A stretch of 64,000 nucleotides of DNA, taken from Meandrina meandrites (lineage: Eukaryota; Cnidaria; Anthozoa; Scleractinia; Meandrinidae). The stretch spans positions 36,364,751-36,428,750 of the forward strand of contig OY855903.1 of the NCBI GenBank assembly GCA_963693305.1, given 5' to 3'. Under the pieces are notes generated by a model. It ran no database searches and had not been told where the DNA came from. It saw nothing but the letters and a program-made list of their open reading frames with translations. Below are positions 9,901-22,355 of the stretch, in pieces (position 1 is the first letter of the stretch; each line of letters starts with the position of its first letter). Made by a program: the position numbers and the translations under genes.

Positions 9901-12900
9901 CTAACAATCATGCCACCAACCTTTGCCATGCTTTGATCACATATGCTTTTCACATTCATTTTTGATCACATTCAGTCAGCAAAATGTATCAAGGGAAACA
10001 TTTCATGAAAATGTTTCCCTTAATGGATGCATTTTCTTTTATGCAAGGTCGCATGATCATGAGTCAGCTAATGGAAATCATATTTAGAGCAAGGGAAAGA
10101 GCAGACCACTATTCACCTCTACTTCGGTGAATAATTGTTAGTTTTTCTTTGTTTCTTTTTTGTGCTTCCAGTGGTAAAAAGTTTTTTTTTAGAGGGAGGG
10201 CAAGGGGGTTTAAAAACCATTATTCTTTTAGACTATTGTATTTATTTGGCTATAAGCCGATCCCGGCTATAAGCCGAGACCCTAAACTTGCAATATGTAA
10301 ACTCAGCTTAATCATCACGAAAAATTGAACCAAAACATTCGGCTATAAGCCGAGACCTATTTTAGAACACAGTGTTCATAAAAAGACAGAGACTAACTGA
10401 AAGTAGTTTAATCACAATGAACAGCTAAATGAAAACTATGTACCCGAACCACCTTATTTAGCTCAGATTTTACCATGTATTGTAGCGCGAATTTGTGTAA
10501 AAATCGGTCGGCTTATAGCCAAATAAATACGGTAGAATTTTTTTCACCCATTTATATAATTTAAAATCTTATATTTTCTAGAATTATCTGAGAAAAATGC
10601 AGCTGCAGTTTTTTGGAATGGGGAGTTAGAGACGGAACTGCGAGAATCTGGACATCTTGACTATTTTAAGTTATACCACAAGAATGAGGATAGGGAAGTG
10701 GTTATGGAAGAGATTGAAAGGAGAAGGGCTGGAAGCATTTATATCCATAGCTCCCAAGACTGCTCCGATGACTGTAAAAAGCGGGGTAAGCTTTCTATAT
10801 GTACCAAGATAGAAATTGTAATTAAATGTGACAGTAATTAACTTACTGGTAAGTTTCATGCTTAAAACTCCACTAATACTGTCACCTTAAAGTTTCTATC
10901 TTGAATTTGTATTTTCATTTCATTTATTTGAAAAGAGCACTCTTGTGATTATGTGAATCCTAATTAAACAACTGGACTATAGATGTTATGTTTCACTGTT
11001 ATGTCATTTAATATTTGAAGGTTGTGGTATGCTCTGGGTTGCGGATGGACTATGGAAAATAATGTTCTCCCATTGTGCAATGTCTACAAAGGTTAGTATA
11101 ATTTACAATTTTTATTACTTACATGTTTACAAACAGTTTCTCCATAATATTTTGTAAACGACACAATTATATGTATAGACATTTGTGCATGATAGATGGC
11201 GTGTCCAAGGGGAATCCAAGATAGACTATAGATTATTATTGATAACTTATTGCACAATATACTTGTAGGGTATCATGCAAATAGTCAGCATCATTTTTTA
11301 ATGGTCCACATTAAAAAATAAAAATAGATTATTTATCACTGTATCATTAATATATAAACTTGTTCCTTTTTCTAGAACACAGTGAAAGGCCTTCCCCTTC
11401 TAAACTATCCAGATGTCTGCACAGCACAGCCTCAACATGGCAAGGCTTTTTGCAAGGATCACTGCCAGTTTCTTAGTACAAATCACCCAGAAGTCCCTAC
11501 AGACATCCGTGGATTTCTACGTCATTGTGGGGTTCTGAAATCTTCACAATCTGGTAATTAAATCAGATACAGAAATATTGGTGCAATGGGTGTAAGGGCT
11601 CAATGTCTTATGCTAAGAAAATTTGAGTAACGATCATCAGTGTAATTGTGGTATCAAAGTACATGTAAAATTGTTTAACTACCTAATATGCATTCGTTAA
11701 GTTAAGATGTTGTGGTTCAGTTCTATTGTTGGTTCAAAGTCTTAAATATATTCCGTTTGTTTCAAACTCCTTGTCACATATTAATTGCAGTAAATTATTC
11801 AAAAACAAAGAAAAATTAAGTTTGAACAAAGGATAAAATTGAACCACAACATAAGTGAAACCGTCAGTGAGAATACAGCTGTTCCACGTTTCATATTGCA
11901 GCTTTGTTTAATATTTAGTGAAATTATCTTGTAATCTAGCTGTGTAAATCTTCTCAAATAATACTTATTTTTTTATAGATTGTGACTCTCCATTGCCAGT
12001 TGCCAGTGATACAGAGTTTGAGAGAGTGAATAGTGTAGTAAATTCATTGGCTGATGAACACTCTTCGTCTATGGGAATGTCTGTGATTCAGTCTCAAGGT
12101 ATGTACTAATTTGATTTACAGTCAACTCTCTCTTTATGGACATCTCTTTAAGACGGACATCTTGTTTTGGTCAAGTCACTGCCATTTTTCAGTCATTTTA
12201 CTGTGTTTCAATATTGTGTGGTTCCAAAAAATGCTTATAAGTTTTTCCCATAAAAGTGTTTTTATGAACCTCCATAAACCTGCGTTTAAAGAGAGGGCTT
12301 TAATTTATTTTTTATGCTCACGCAATTTGTTATTTCTAAATTTCCCATCTGACCTATGTTGGTTCTAATTAATGTTTATTCTTTTTATTTCCTGGTACGG
12401 TAATTTATGTTGGCTTTTTTTGCTTCTGTGGTTTGATTTGGCTTTTTTTTTTCTGTTGAAATATGTTTTAACTTCAAAGTTAGTACTTATTAGGACAATG
12501 TTTGATTCATTCGTAAAAAAAATAAATCAAGAATATTAATGTTATTAGTAGATTTCTTTTGATATTGATACATTATGTAGTCTATTACTAATACCGTGAG
12601 ATGTGTTTTTATCGGTATAGAAGTAATATATATTTCTCCCTTTTCATTTTGCTAACAGGAAATGCCAGTTTTCTTACATCCACCCAAACAGAACCCAATA
12701 CCTTTCTGGATGATTGTATTGAAACTCAGCCCACCATTTGCAACAAAGATACTGGTGAAAAAAAAAGACTGCAGAAGTGGTCCCGTGGACACTTTTTTGT
12801 TGTCCGTGGCAGTGGGACTATCGATAAGTGGAATCCACTCTTTAGGTGAGTCATCTTAATTTTTTCTCAGTGTCAGATCCACTTCTTAAACCTGCTTTAG

Positions 12901-14002
12901 AGGTGAACCATTTGTACTTTTGTGGTGAGGGTACTCTGTACATTTTTGGGTAGGGGTGTGCTGCCGGTACTCTTATACCCGTACCCTATACCGGACCATT
13001 TTGTAACCTTTTTCTGGACCACATCCGAAAAATTCCTACCCTATTCCAGACATTCCAGACTAGTCTTCATGCCAGCACTCTTTATTTCTGTTGCAGCCAG
13101 TTGCCTATATGGTAAATGGTACCCCATTCTACATCAAAATTCTCTTATTTCCATATCCTATCCTAGAATAAACAGCTCACAAACCCTACCCTTCACAGTG
13201 GCACATACCATATTATACCTTATGTATGGGAGTGCCCATATATAAAGGGGGGGGGGGGGGGGGGGGGGGCTAGAAGATCTATTTGTTTCACTAACCAACA
13301 GACATTTTGTTCAGTTGTTTTGGTTCATGTAACCTGCATTGTTTTTAATTTTCATAAAGGATGCTGACCTTTTTTCATCTCTTCCAACCAAACAACACCC
13401 ACCCTCGCCCCCTCGCCCCAACAACACACCCATGCACAAATATATTCAGACAAATAATTTGCCAATTAGAATGTTTAACGTATTTGATTTAACTTATAAC
13501 ATTTTTTTATATATCTGTCAGATCTGAAAGCCCATCCCAAGCTTTTCTCTTCCTTCTGGAATGGATGCTGGCCATTTTAAAAGATATCCCTGACGGACAA
13601 TGGGGTGACATCTTTATAGCCTACGACAACATGTGCCATGTAGATGGGATGAAGGTTGCCCAAAAGGCACTACCATTTTCTCCACCTTATGACGAAATGT
13701 GGCTTAAAGTCAATAAGGTTATTGATTCTCTTCACATTGCAAACCATAAATCAGAGGAATGCAAGAGAAAGTACAATCCTGAAAAGGTCAAGGAAAAATT
13801 GCCAGATGGCAACACTATGGCGGGAGAACAAACATTTACCTGGCTATCCAGGTTTAAGCGCATTTTATGTTCAATGCCCAAAGTCCACCACATGTTTTTT
13901 CTGCACAGAATGGTTGTGCGAAGAAATGCCTATACAGTATTGTGTTATAAAAATGGGAAGAAACCTGTTCTTCCCAAGGCAAGGAAGGAGTTTACGCATT
14001 GA
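6914..14002 (+). CDS. CxC5/KDZ-type transposase gene, at least eight exons
   Basis: Exons read by eye: 6914-7560, 8375-8500, 10582-10785, 11021-11091, 11376-11553, 11979-12098, 12659-12845 and 13522-14002 (stop). Every join is in phase with GT-AG borders except 8500 to 10582, where one more exon (length 2 mod 3) seems needed. Exon 1 (start MSNRKRNRD; an upstream ATG at 6866 is possible) has a helical N-terminus and a cysteine cluster (YCGSPCILV; TCLICPTAP; TRCQACRGIYNY), like the CxC5 domain of KDZ transposases. Later exons carry a second Cys/His cluster (YPDVCTAQPQHGKAFCKDHC). Candidate catalytic acids are Asp in WVADGLWKIMF, Asp in AYDNMCHVDG and Glu in NTMAGEQTFTWLSRFKRIL, with the SLHIANHKSEECKRKY His/Cys segment between the last two. 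The gene lies just inside the left inverted end, as expected of the mobilising enzyme. No stop interrupts the listed exons. A possible polyadenylation signal AATAAA is at 15061. Confidence 0.75.
7728..7736. repeat. Target site duplication TACGTTGAC
   Basis: Exact 9-bp direct repeat with 7992-8000, flanking the 255-bp element between them. Confidence 0.85.
7737..7991. mobile_element. 255-bp inverted-repeat element (MULE-like, 9-bp duplication)
   Basis: Both ends read CAATCTCGTCCCCAGAGCC inward, with 23 of 24 bases paired. There is no coding capacity. The 9-bp duplication is the size made by Mutator-like (MULE) transposases. It sits in intron 1 of the KDZ transposase gene. Its ends are related to those of 8705-8914. 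Confidence 0.85.
8684..9349. mobile_element. Inverted-repeat element carrying a nested element
   Basis: The 20-base word ATGCATCAGTCAATTCCAGC at 8684-8703 returns perfectly inverted at 9330-9349. Next to each end is a GTGCCCAT/ATGGGCAC motif and a C/G-run (9301-9320 is an uninterrupted G run of about 20). The left end is interrupted by the 8705-8914 insertion. No coding capacity. Confidence 0.75.
8705..8914. mobile_element. 210-bp nested element with 9-bp duplication ATTCCAGCA
   Basis: Flanked by ATTCCAGCA at 8696-8704 and 8915-8923. Long imperfect inverted arms include GATCGAGACCTCTGGCCGC-type sequence on both sides. The left terminus CATTCTCGTTCCCAGAGGC resembles that of 7737-7991, so the two belong to one family. 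Confidence 0.8.
9350..9980. other. Intron of the KDZ gene, no feature resolved
   Basis: AT-rich. A short plus-strand open frame at 9460-9645 (LYPKDEQIKKMNEQ) could be the missing transposase exon but has no clear borders. Confidence 0.3.
9987..10021. repeat. Perfect short palindrome
   Basis: AAGGGAAACATTT and AAATGTTTCCCTT pair around a few bases. Isolated hairpin in a KDZ-gene intron. Confidence 0.6.
10235..10534. mobile_element. 300-bp inverted-repeat element, GGCTATAAGCCGA type
   Basis: The left end has TGTATTTATTTGGCTATAAG and the right end the reverse complement (GGCTTATAGCCAAATAAATACGG). The internal word GGCTATAAGCCGAGACC is repeated. Non-coding; lies in the intron just before the exon at 10582. 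Confidence 0.7.
12115..12400. other. Intron sequence, possible old repeat
   Basis: The 12120-12160 stretch (caactctctctttatgg) looks like the head of a dispersed repeat, but no paired end was found. The open frame here is AT-rich and not protein-like. Confidence 0.25.
12870..13521. other. Intron with G-run and low-complexity sequence
   Basis: Contains a GGGTA/TACCC-rich degenerate stretch (12925-13240), an uninterrupted G run of about 26 at 13244-13269, and C/A-rich low complexity near 13390. No exon seen. Confidence 0.4.
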
Positions 14003-16971
14003 AGCAAGTGTGTAAGAACCTGTAGTTTATATATGCAAGCTATATGGCGGTTTTCAAGTGCTCGAGTGTTGAAAGTAATTTGCATTTACTGGGTATTTTG
14101 AATTGCCATGCTTATCGATTGGCTTTAAAAGGTGTTAAAGTCAAACCTCTCTAAAACATACTCGAAAGTGGCCTCACCATGAAATTTCTGTATTTAAATG
14201 TAACATGCAGCTTTGAATTCTTCGTATGTCTGTGAGTTAGATCTTTGTGTTTTTGCTCTTTGTGTCCCAGAGTAAGTGTCAGTTGTATGGATTAGCAGTT
14301 CTTTGTAAAATGAAGATATGTGAGACTGAACACTGTCACAGCACGAGTGTGCAGGAAAAATGACATTTTATTGTCAATTGTTTTCAACAAATTGAAAGGT
14401 TTTGAAGTATTTGACATCACTTTAACTCAAGACATGTCACTTGCTGTACATTCTGCTACACCAGTTGCAATACCTGTAAATAACAAAAAAAAATAATTAT
14501 ATTGACTGATTGTTTTGTATAGCATGGAATTTTTCAAATCAAAAAGGCTTTGTCACTTTCTGTAACATAGGCTAATCAATTTGCGTGTTTCGATATATGA
14601 TATGTGTAACACTTGGATTGTTGTTAGAAATTTCATTTTTTGTGACCACTACATGAAAGTGTCAATTAGCCTGCATAGCAAGCATTACCGTAGGACGGAA
14701 GATCTCTTTCTGCATTCTTGACTGTGAAATCGGGGCTAGCAACCTTAATTGCTTCACAGGCTAAGTGTGCACTCATGAATCACTTTAATTAGATGTGCAA
14801 CAAATAGCAGTCATAGCTTTAAACATGCAGGTTGTGTATTTCATACCTTAAGTAAAAAAAACAGTCATGATTGCTTTAAGAGTGCATTCATAACCATGTT
14901 TTGTTTTTTACTGAAACATACCAAGGGTCCTCTTTGGGTATCGCCTTCAGTTTTAAGCAGCTCAAGTGAAAATATTTGTTCCCTGGGCACTGTTTTAAAA
15001 GAGACATTAGAAAAAAGAACTGGTATGTTATTGTGTATCAGTGTCCACAACTGCATAATTAATAAAAGATTATCATGACCTCATACGTTTGTAACCAAAA
15101 TATTTTTGTGTGTTGTATGACGTGTCACTCAAGTCCTCCTCCCACCACCACATGAATAAGTTACGTTTTACCCCAAATTTAGTGGGTGAATTGGATTGAA
15201 AACTGTTCTATAATCTGCCATGATAAAATCTTTAGTAAATTATCAGTTAATAACTCAGTCGTTATGATGGGCATTAGTAGGTGGGATTTTAACAGACTTT
15301 TTATATTCTGAGGACAAGGCAGCGAAATGAGTATTTTCGGGGATAAATTCCTATTATGCCACAATGTTTGGCATCTAGTTCCTACCTTACTGTCCAGCCT
15401 CCTTTTGTTATTTTCGCATATAACCATGTTTGCTTCTTCTTTCTCTCCCTTTTTCTGTTGAGGTAATTTTATTGCATTAAGGCTCATGTATAGCAGAAAA
15501 TACTCTTATGGTGGAAATGCATAACAACATCAGATCCACGCTGGCCTTAATTATTGTACGCATGGCGTTTCCTTTTTACGGGAGATGTGGCCGTTTAATG
15601 ATTTTTGTCTCTGGTTTCAACCATTTCTGAAAGGAGCATGGGAGTTTATAATAATTATTAGAGTTTTCCTTTATGTACGTACATTTGTTAATGGTCCTGT
15701 GCTCTAAGAAAAATTACAAGGAGCCCAAAGGTTCCAAACTATGAGATCCGGGAAGCCCAGCATAAAGCTTATTAATGAAAGCAATAAGATTATCTGCGTT
15801 GCCCAAAGGGAAGTTAGTCACCTGAGGCACCCAGGCGCCCTTAGAGCACAGCCCTGTCCTGGTCTGTCATAAAACAAGCTATTACAGTGTATGTTCATTC
15901 TTTTTAAGAATTTCCTCCAAGAAAATTATGGGATAAACACTAACTTTACCTACCTACATATGCAGTACTTGTATTCAGCAGCATCTGAAATCCCATACAG
16001 ATCAAATTAATTACTCTAAATGCAACAGAATTCAAGATAAGGATATTAAAGCCTTACTTAATTAAGTTAACCTCGGGTAGTAATAATACTAATAACAATA
16101 ACAACAACCCAGCTGAGTATATACTGGTACTTCAACAGGAAGGCTTCTCATACCTGTATAAGGGACATCAATTCTATAATTGAGAGATTCCGTGATCAAA
16201 TTTGGTCTACCTTTCACCATTAATTATCAACTTAATTACCTGGCGTTTTTTTATTCCTTTTCACAGTTGCATCCGATTCCAGATCTGTTGTTAGTTTTCT
16301 TTTATTTTTCTTGTGTAACTTTCTGGTAGATGCACTGACTGCAGAAAAGTTTTAAAAGAGTTTAATATATTACCTCAAATCATCAACTTATCCTTGCAAA
16401 AAATGTTACACCACCTTCGTACACCTTCGTAAGGCCCCGGCGGGTGGAAGAGGGTACTTATTTATTTTAGGGTCGTTTGAGTGGGGTCTTAATAGAGGAG
16501 GAGGACTTAAAAGAGAGGGGGGGATTATTAAATTTACAGTAAAATGCTAGCAGGTTATTATTAAGTTTGTTGCCTAATTTTTGTTAGGTACTTTTATCAA
16601 TGACATGGTGTGTTTGATTCTTTTTGAGTGCAAGTGACTAATATTTTCCCAAAACCTGACTTGAATAGTGTATATGTATTTGTACCTGGATTAGTATGGT
16701 AAAAACACACCGGAAGTAAAGTCTGTCGTTTAGTGTTTTGATTGTGAAGGGAAAGGGGGTTAAAAATAGAGAGGGGGCTTAAAAAATCTCTCGCTTTATT
16801 TGAGAGGGGGGGCTTAATGGAGGATGTACGGTACCGGTATATGGTTTAATGTAATTCTACATGTAAATTAGGCAATATGCGGTGACAGATTTTAAAAGGT
16901 ACCTTTTTCGTTGGTGACTTGCCAATCCTTTTCAAAATTTATGCCTCTAACCACCTTCAGGGATTGCACCG
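14003..16971. other. Region between the two convergent genes of the giant insert
   Basis: 3' ends of the plus-strand transposase gene and the minus-strand NTPase gene face each other here. No open frame of interest. It includes a (TAA/CAA)-rich stretch near 16080 and a G/A-rich degenerate repeat at 16440-16840 (several GAGAGGGGGG and CTTAAAA words) whose ends I could not pair. Confidence 0.4.
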
Positions 16972-19900
16972 CTAAAATACAGAAACAATTTTTCCACAAT
17001 GTATACTGTTCATTCTGTCTGGTAATGTCTGATGCAGTCCTTTTTTCTCAGAATAATTACGAAAATCTGTTGTGTCATTAGATGACCACGGAAAGACACT
17101 GTTCCCACTTAAAGGTAAACAGAGGGTCGTACAGGGGTATTCTCGTGACGCGGAAACGTGAATTTAACAAATTTATTCTTCGTGACCCGTGACCAGAAGG
17201 TTTTGCGTGACACGTGAAGAGCTTGAATTAATAACCGATATTCGTGATTTCACCACTTTATTGACTTTATTTTGCGTGATTTTGAGACGCGAGACCTCAA
17301 CTGTGATCTCCGTATAATTATCGTAACGTCAAACACTCTTTGTAGAGTAAGAACAGGATAAAAGAGTATGTTTCTTTCTTACTTTCGTAATTTCTTAATC
17401 AATTTTGATTTCTTCAAACACTATTTGTAGCGTAAGAGTACTTATTTTCGTGATTCGGGAAAATGAAATTTCAATATCCGTGATCCGTGATTCGTTATTT
17501 TTTTCGTCCGTGAATCGTGCCAGAGACCCCCCCTGTACGACCCTCTAAACAGAACATCAATTCAATGTTTTCAGTTTTATTATAGAGTGCTGAAGTCTTA
17601 AATAATTTGTGCATTATATGTAAGTGAGTCTCAGAACAATTTTATTTCCTAACCTTTTCCTAAGCATAAAACCTGTTACCATTCTGGGCTGAACAGTACA
17701 ATACCTTTACTTAGTGAACATTGTTTTTCTTATCATTAAGTAAAATGCTTAACATAAACAAACGTTGAAGGTGATTATCATTTCATATACTACACGTCAT
17801 AAACAAACGTTATCAAATTAAAAACTTACCATGTTGGTTGTTTAGACTTGAATCACTACTTCCATTTGCTGGGGTAAAAAGCTGGTTCTCTGCTGAATCT
17901 GTAGAAGTTTGGGTTTTCAGGAGTACATTGGTTCAAATTTTTTAAACCAGTTTTGTTTTCCAGATTATCATGATAATGAATACAAGACAAAGACTGGCAT
18001 GAAGAATTTTAATCCAAGAAATTTGAGCCACAAATACACTAATTTCCAGAGGTGAATGTAAGTATGGAAGACTGATTGGTTGCAATGCTCTAGTTTATTT
18101 CACCTCGCCAGGAGCTAGGAGGTGAATATAGCATTTCAAGGCTTGGTTACTCAGTCACGCCATCTTTGCTGTCCAGGCAAATTGTTTTAACTGAAAATAT
18201 TTTCAAGAGATGATTCTCAAGTCATTTAGAATCAATGGTAAACACGGTGGTTTTGTAGATCGCACGCGACCATGAGAAACTGATCAATTCCATCGATTGA
18301 CCCAAAAGTATTCAGTTCTCTTTAGACCAGACTTGTGGACTCATTTCAAGCGGATTTACACAATTGTTCAGAAGTCAATGATGGCTAATCAAAGGTACTA
18401 GATATCTGTCTTTTTCTTGGTGTTTGTTTTGTTCCGTTTTATTGCTTAAACTAAAAATTTACAATGAATTAAACTTGTTTACAAGTGTGCGATCTCTGGT
18501 GCTTGTTGTTTCCGTCTTTTAGTTCTTCATTTTGTAGTTCTTGATATTCACCTCTGAAAATTAGACTACGTCTCGGGGAATATTCACCAAGATTCATTGA
18601 GCCTTCGGCGAATAACTGTCTGATCAGTTACCAACATTTCACATAATTATTTACAAATAGTCTGAGTGATTTGCAGTAGATTTAGACCTAACCTTGTGAT
18701 TGTTGCTGTTGAATCGACAAATCAGCAATGTAATCTTAAATTATTGAAAGACTATACTGACCTTGGCCTTCGGGTACGATAACCCTCTGGCTGTTGGCCT
18801 GCTCGAGAGATTGCTCACTTGGGGAGCTTGCTGCTGGCTTCTGACCAGCTGGGGAACGTGCTGCTGGCTGCTGGCTGTTGGTCACCAGGGCAGCCTGTGG
18901 CTGGTTGTTGCTATGCTGAGGAGTCTGCTGCTGGCTGTTGCTATGCTGAGTAGCCTGCTGCTGGCTGTTGCTATGCTGGGTAGCCTGCTGGCTTCCGGCC
19001 TGCTGTGTAGTTTGCTGCTGGTTGTTGGCCAGCTGCTGGTGAGTCAGCTGCCAGCTTCTGACCTGCTTGGGAGCCTGCTGCTTGCTGTTGGTCTGCTGCT
19101 GATTGTTATGCTGGGGAGCCTCCTGGCTTCCGACCTGCTGGGTTGTTTGCTGCTGGCTGGTGGACTTCTCAGAATCCTGCTGTTGGATATTTCCATGATC
19201 AATCAACCCAAAATCTGTGATATTTGAGAGTGATATATAGGTAGTTAAAAAAGAAATTCTATTGCTATCATTTACATTGTTCTTGTTGGGATTGCAAAAC
19301 CGTTCAACCGGGAACAAATAAAGTTACGAGCCGGAAACAAAAGGCAGTGATAAACAGAAATGGCCCGAACTTCTTGTATTATTTTATTATGATTATATTT
19401 CCACATAATCCAGTGTGTTTTCCGCATCAACTGCATTTCCTCCAAAACTATCCACATAATTTGTTTATTTTCATGTAATTTGGTGTTGTTATTTTTTTTC
19501 AAACTGTTTTGTTCAATATGTTAACAAGTAATCTTGTAATTTCTTGTTTTCATGAGTTTTGTAATATTCCATGCATGTTATCATAATAAATAATGAACAT
19601 TACATTTTTCAAACTCCTCCCATGCTTCAGGACTAAATCCACTTCTTTTCACAAAGACACAGTACTTGCAGTGTGTCGCCACTGCATCTTTACATCGAGA
19701 AATGGAGGAGCCATCATCCCTCACATTGAAAACTTGTTTTGCTTTCTTGGTAACACCAAGACCATGGTTGTTTATGTCTTGCTTTATTCGGTCTGGTGGT
19801 GGTACGTCTTGTAGGCCATGGTTGGCTAGCATGGCCAAAAATGGGCTCAGTGCCACTGCGACTCCTTGAAATTTTTGTTCTCCTTGATCTGCCGTTTTTT

Positions 19901-22319
19901 GTTTGAAACTGATTTCTGGATTTACGCAGGTCAACAACTAAGAACATTAATAAGAGAAAATAGTAGTGTTATGGTCTTTTCTAAAGGTTTTATCATTAAT
20001 AATTTGGTACAACTCTGCAATTTTTTTTTGCCACTTGACAGATGTATGGTTTACAGAATCTTATTCTGTCAATATGATAACATAGGTAGCTGCTCAATAT
20101 GATGCCACTTATTAAATAGATTGATGTTGCTGAACCAACTTGCAGAAGATTGAAATTACCATCAACTATACCTTGCCAATTGTTAATGTCTCACAGTGTA
20201 TGGCCTTCATAATTAAGCAATGAAATTATAAATGGTTCTCCATTTTCAGGGTTGGGCCGTGCTCGCTTTATCTGAAACCTTTCCACTGCAAGAGGATATA
20301 TTGTCTCAACGAAATAGTCTTCCAGCATCTCATTGTTTATAAGGTGGTCATCATCCACAATGTTTATTATCTGGAAGTTAAATGATATTTGGTTATGAAC
20401 AGTCAGCAATTAATTTCCAATTATACATTTATATGAAATGGTGAATAATTATTAACTCCAATCATATGGATCTAGGCACCAATTACATAAGCCACCAGGG
20501 TGGGGCAGCCAGTTTTTATTCTCTAATTTTGTATTGGTCAACCTGCAACTTGAGAGTCCCAAGACTTTGTTAGAACCAATGATATTAACAGTATCAGATC
20601 GGCTTAAAATTCTGTTTATTGTAAATATTAACAGTAGGTCACTTTTTATTGTTTTCTCTTATTATTCTTAGAAACTAGTGCACAATTTAGCAGTTATTTG
20701 GAAGGAGGGATTCATATGATATGGTAAAACTACCTGGAATCAGGACTTAAATAAACATTCATATAAAATTCACATTACTCTAATTTAAAGATAATTTGCA
20801 AATATTGCTACTTGAAGAAAAGGGTGACTGTTATTGTTAAATATACCTCTTCACACATAGCCAACAGTAAGGCATAGTTTTCAGCCACACGATCGTCTAT
20901 TTCTGGGTAATCCTGGGCCATTTCACTTTTCAGTTCCTTGGACCTTCCTAGCACTATTTCCATATTTATTGACAGTAATGTGGCCAACGCTCGGGGGGCT
21001 TCTTTGAGCTTTTCTTTCAACAGTTGCTCAGCTTGAAGCTGTGAATTGATTCCATTAGGGCTCCTTGGCCCTACTGTAAAGGGAATCATAACCAGGCGAC
21101 TTGCAGTTCTGTTGAATTCAAATATGCCATGCATGTATTACTTAAGTAAAACTTAACCTGCATGTAAAATATCTACAATTTTTGTACAAAACCATTTTTT
21201 AAGCCATGAAAATGTCAACTGTTTCAAAGACCAAATTTTTAATGTTATCATGGAACTTCATTTTGACCGTGTCACAACTTTTTTTAAATTTCTAGTTCAA
21301 TAGAATTTCTGTTTGTTTTTGATAGTTGTCTAGCAAATAAAGAATGAACGAGGTGTATGAAATCTACTGTTTGGCATACCTGTACTCTTGTGCAAGCCCC
21401 TCCAGAGCTTCCCAATTTACTGTCACGATTGGACAAGTTTTGGGCTGCATCTCTTTGCTACAGGTCCCGTCTTTACCCCCATCAAAGTATGCCAGTGCAA
21501 TGTCTCCTAGCTGATGGGAGTTTTTGAGGTCGTCTAGTACGGGAGGAAAGGAGGACCTTGAGCAGAGGCGAGGAATAAACCGCTCCCGTGCAGATGAAAA
21601 GAACTGGTGCTCGTTTCCCATCAACCGCAGAGCTGCTCTGGCAGACCTGGTCTTGCCCAGTCTGTGTTCTCCACAGATTACTGGGATTGGACAGTGGCAT
21701 CCCTCTTGAACAATTTTTTCATAGTGCAACCCTAGTGCACTGCCAGCTGAAAAGAAACAGATTATTTAAAATTCCATCACGAAATCTACAAAAAGAAGCA
21801 CATATATATTGTGTATCTTGTAATAACCACATTCGCAGTTATTGTTTGCAACATACATCTACTGTTAAACCAAAAAATGTTAATTAGAAACACCTTCAAA
21901 AACTAGACAGGCCCACTGATAAGTAAAATACTCATAAATCTTAACAAAAAAGCACATGGAATGCAAGAGCTGTTTTGTCCTTGTAACAAACTGTCTGTTC
22001 CAGGCTTAACAACTGAAATGCATGCTAAATTCCTCAGCGACCAAGAACTTTTAAGCATCAACTTCCGCATTCCCCAAGGATTCACTACCACTGTATGTTT
22101 ATATTAGCAACATGACTTATTGTTGTAATGTGAAAGAAACACAATTAAAATACAATGAAATAGTAGTTATTAATATTACTAGATGAAATATATATCTAAA
22201 TATGTTCACTAGTATATTGAAAAGCTCAACTCATTTCATTACTTCAATCAAAGAATGACTATAGATTTGATTTTGAAACAGTGAAGGTCAATACCCTGAA
22301 GCACTATATTGATGAGGGT

Positions 22320-22355
<36 letters not shown>

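Noticed and set aside
13244..13269. G-run as a quadruplex or regulatory site
   Set aside because: A homopolymer run in an intron; length may be a sequencing or assembly artefact and no supporting structure is present.
18763..19227. Plus-strand frame rich in Leu/Val/Ala (LLLAVAMLGSLL repeats), like a membrane protein
   Set aside because: It is the exact antisense of the Gln/Ser-rich exon of the minus-strand gene, which has splice sites in phase on both sides.
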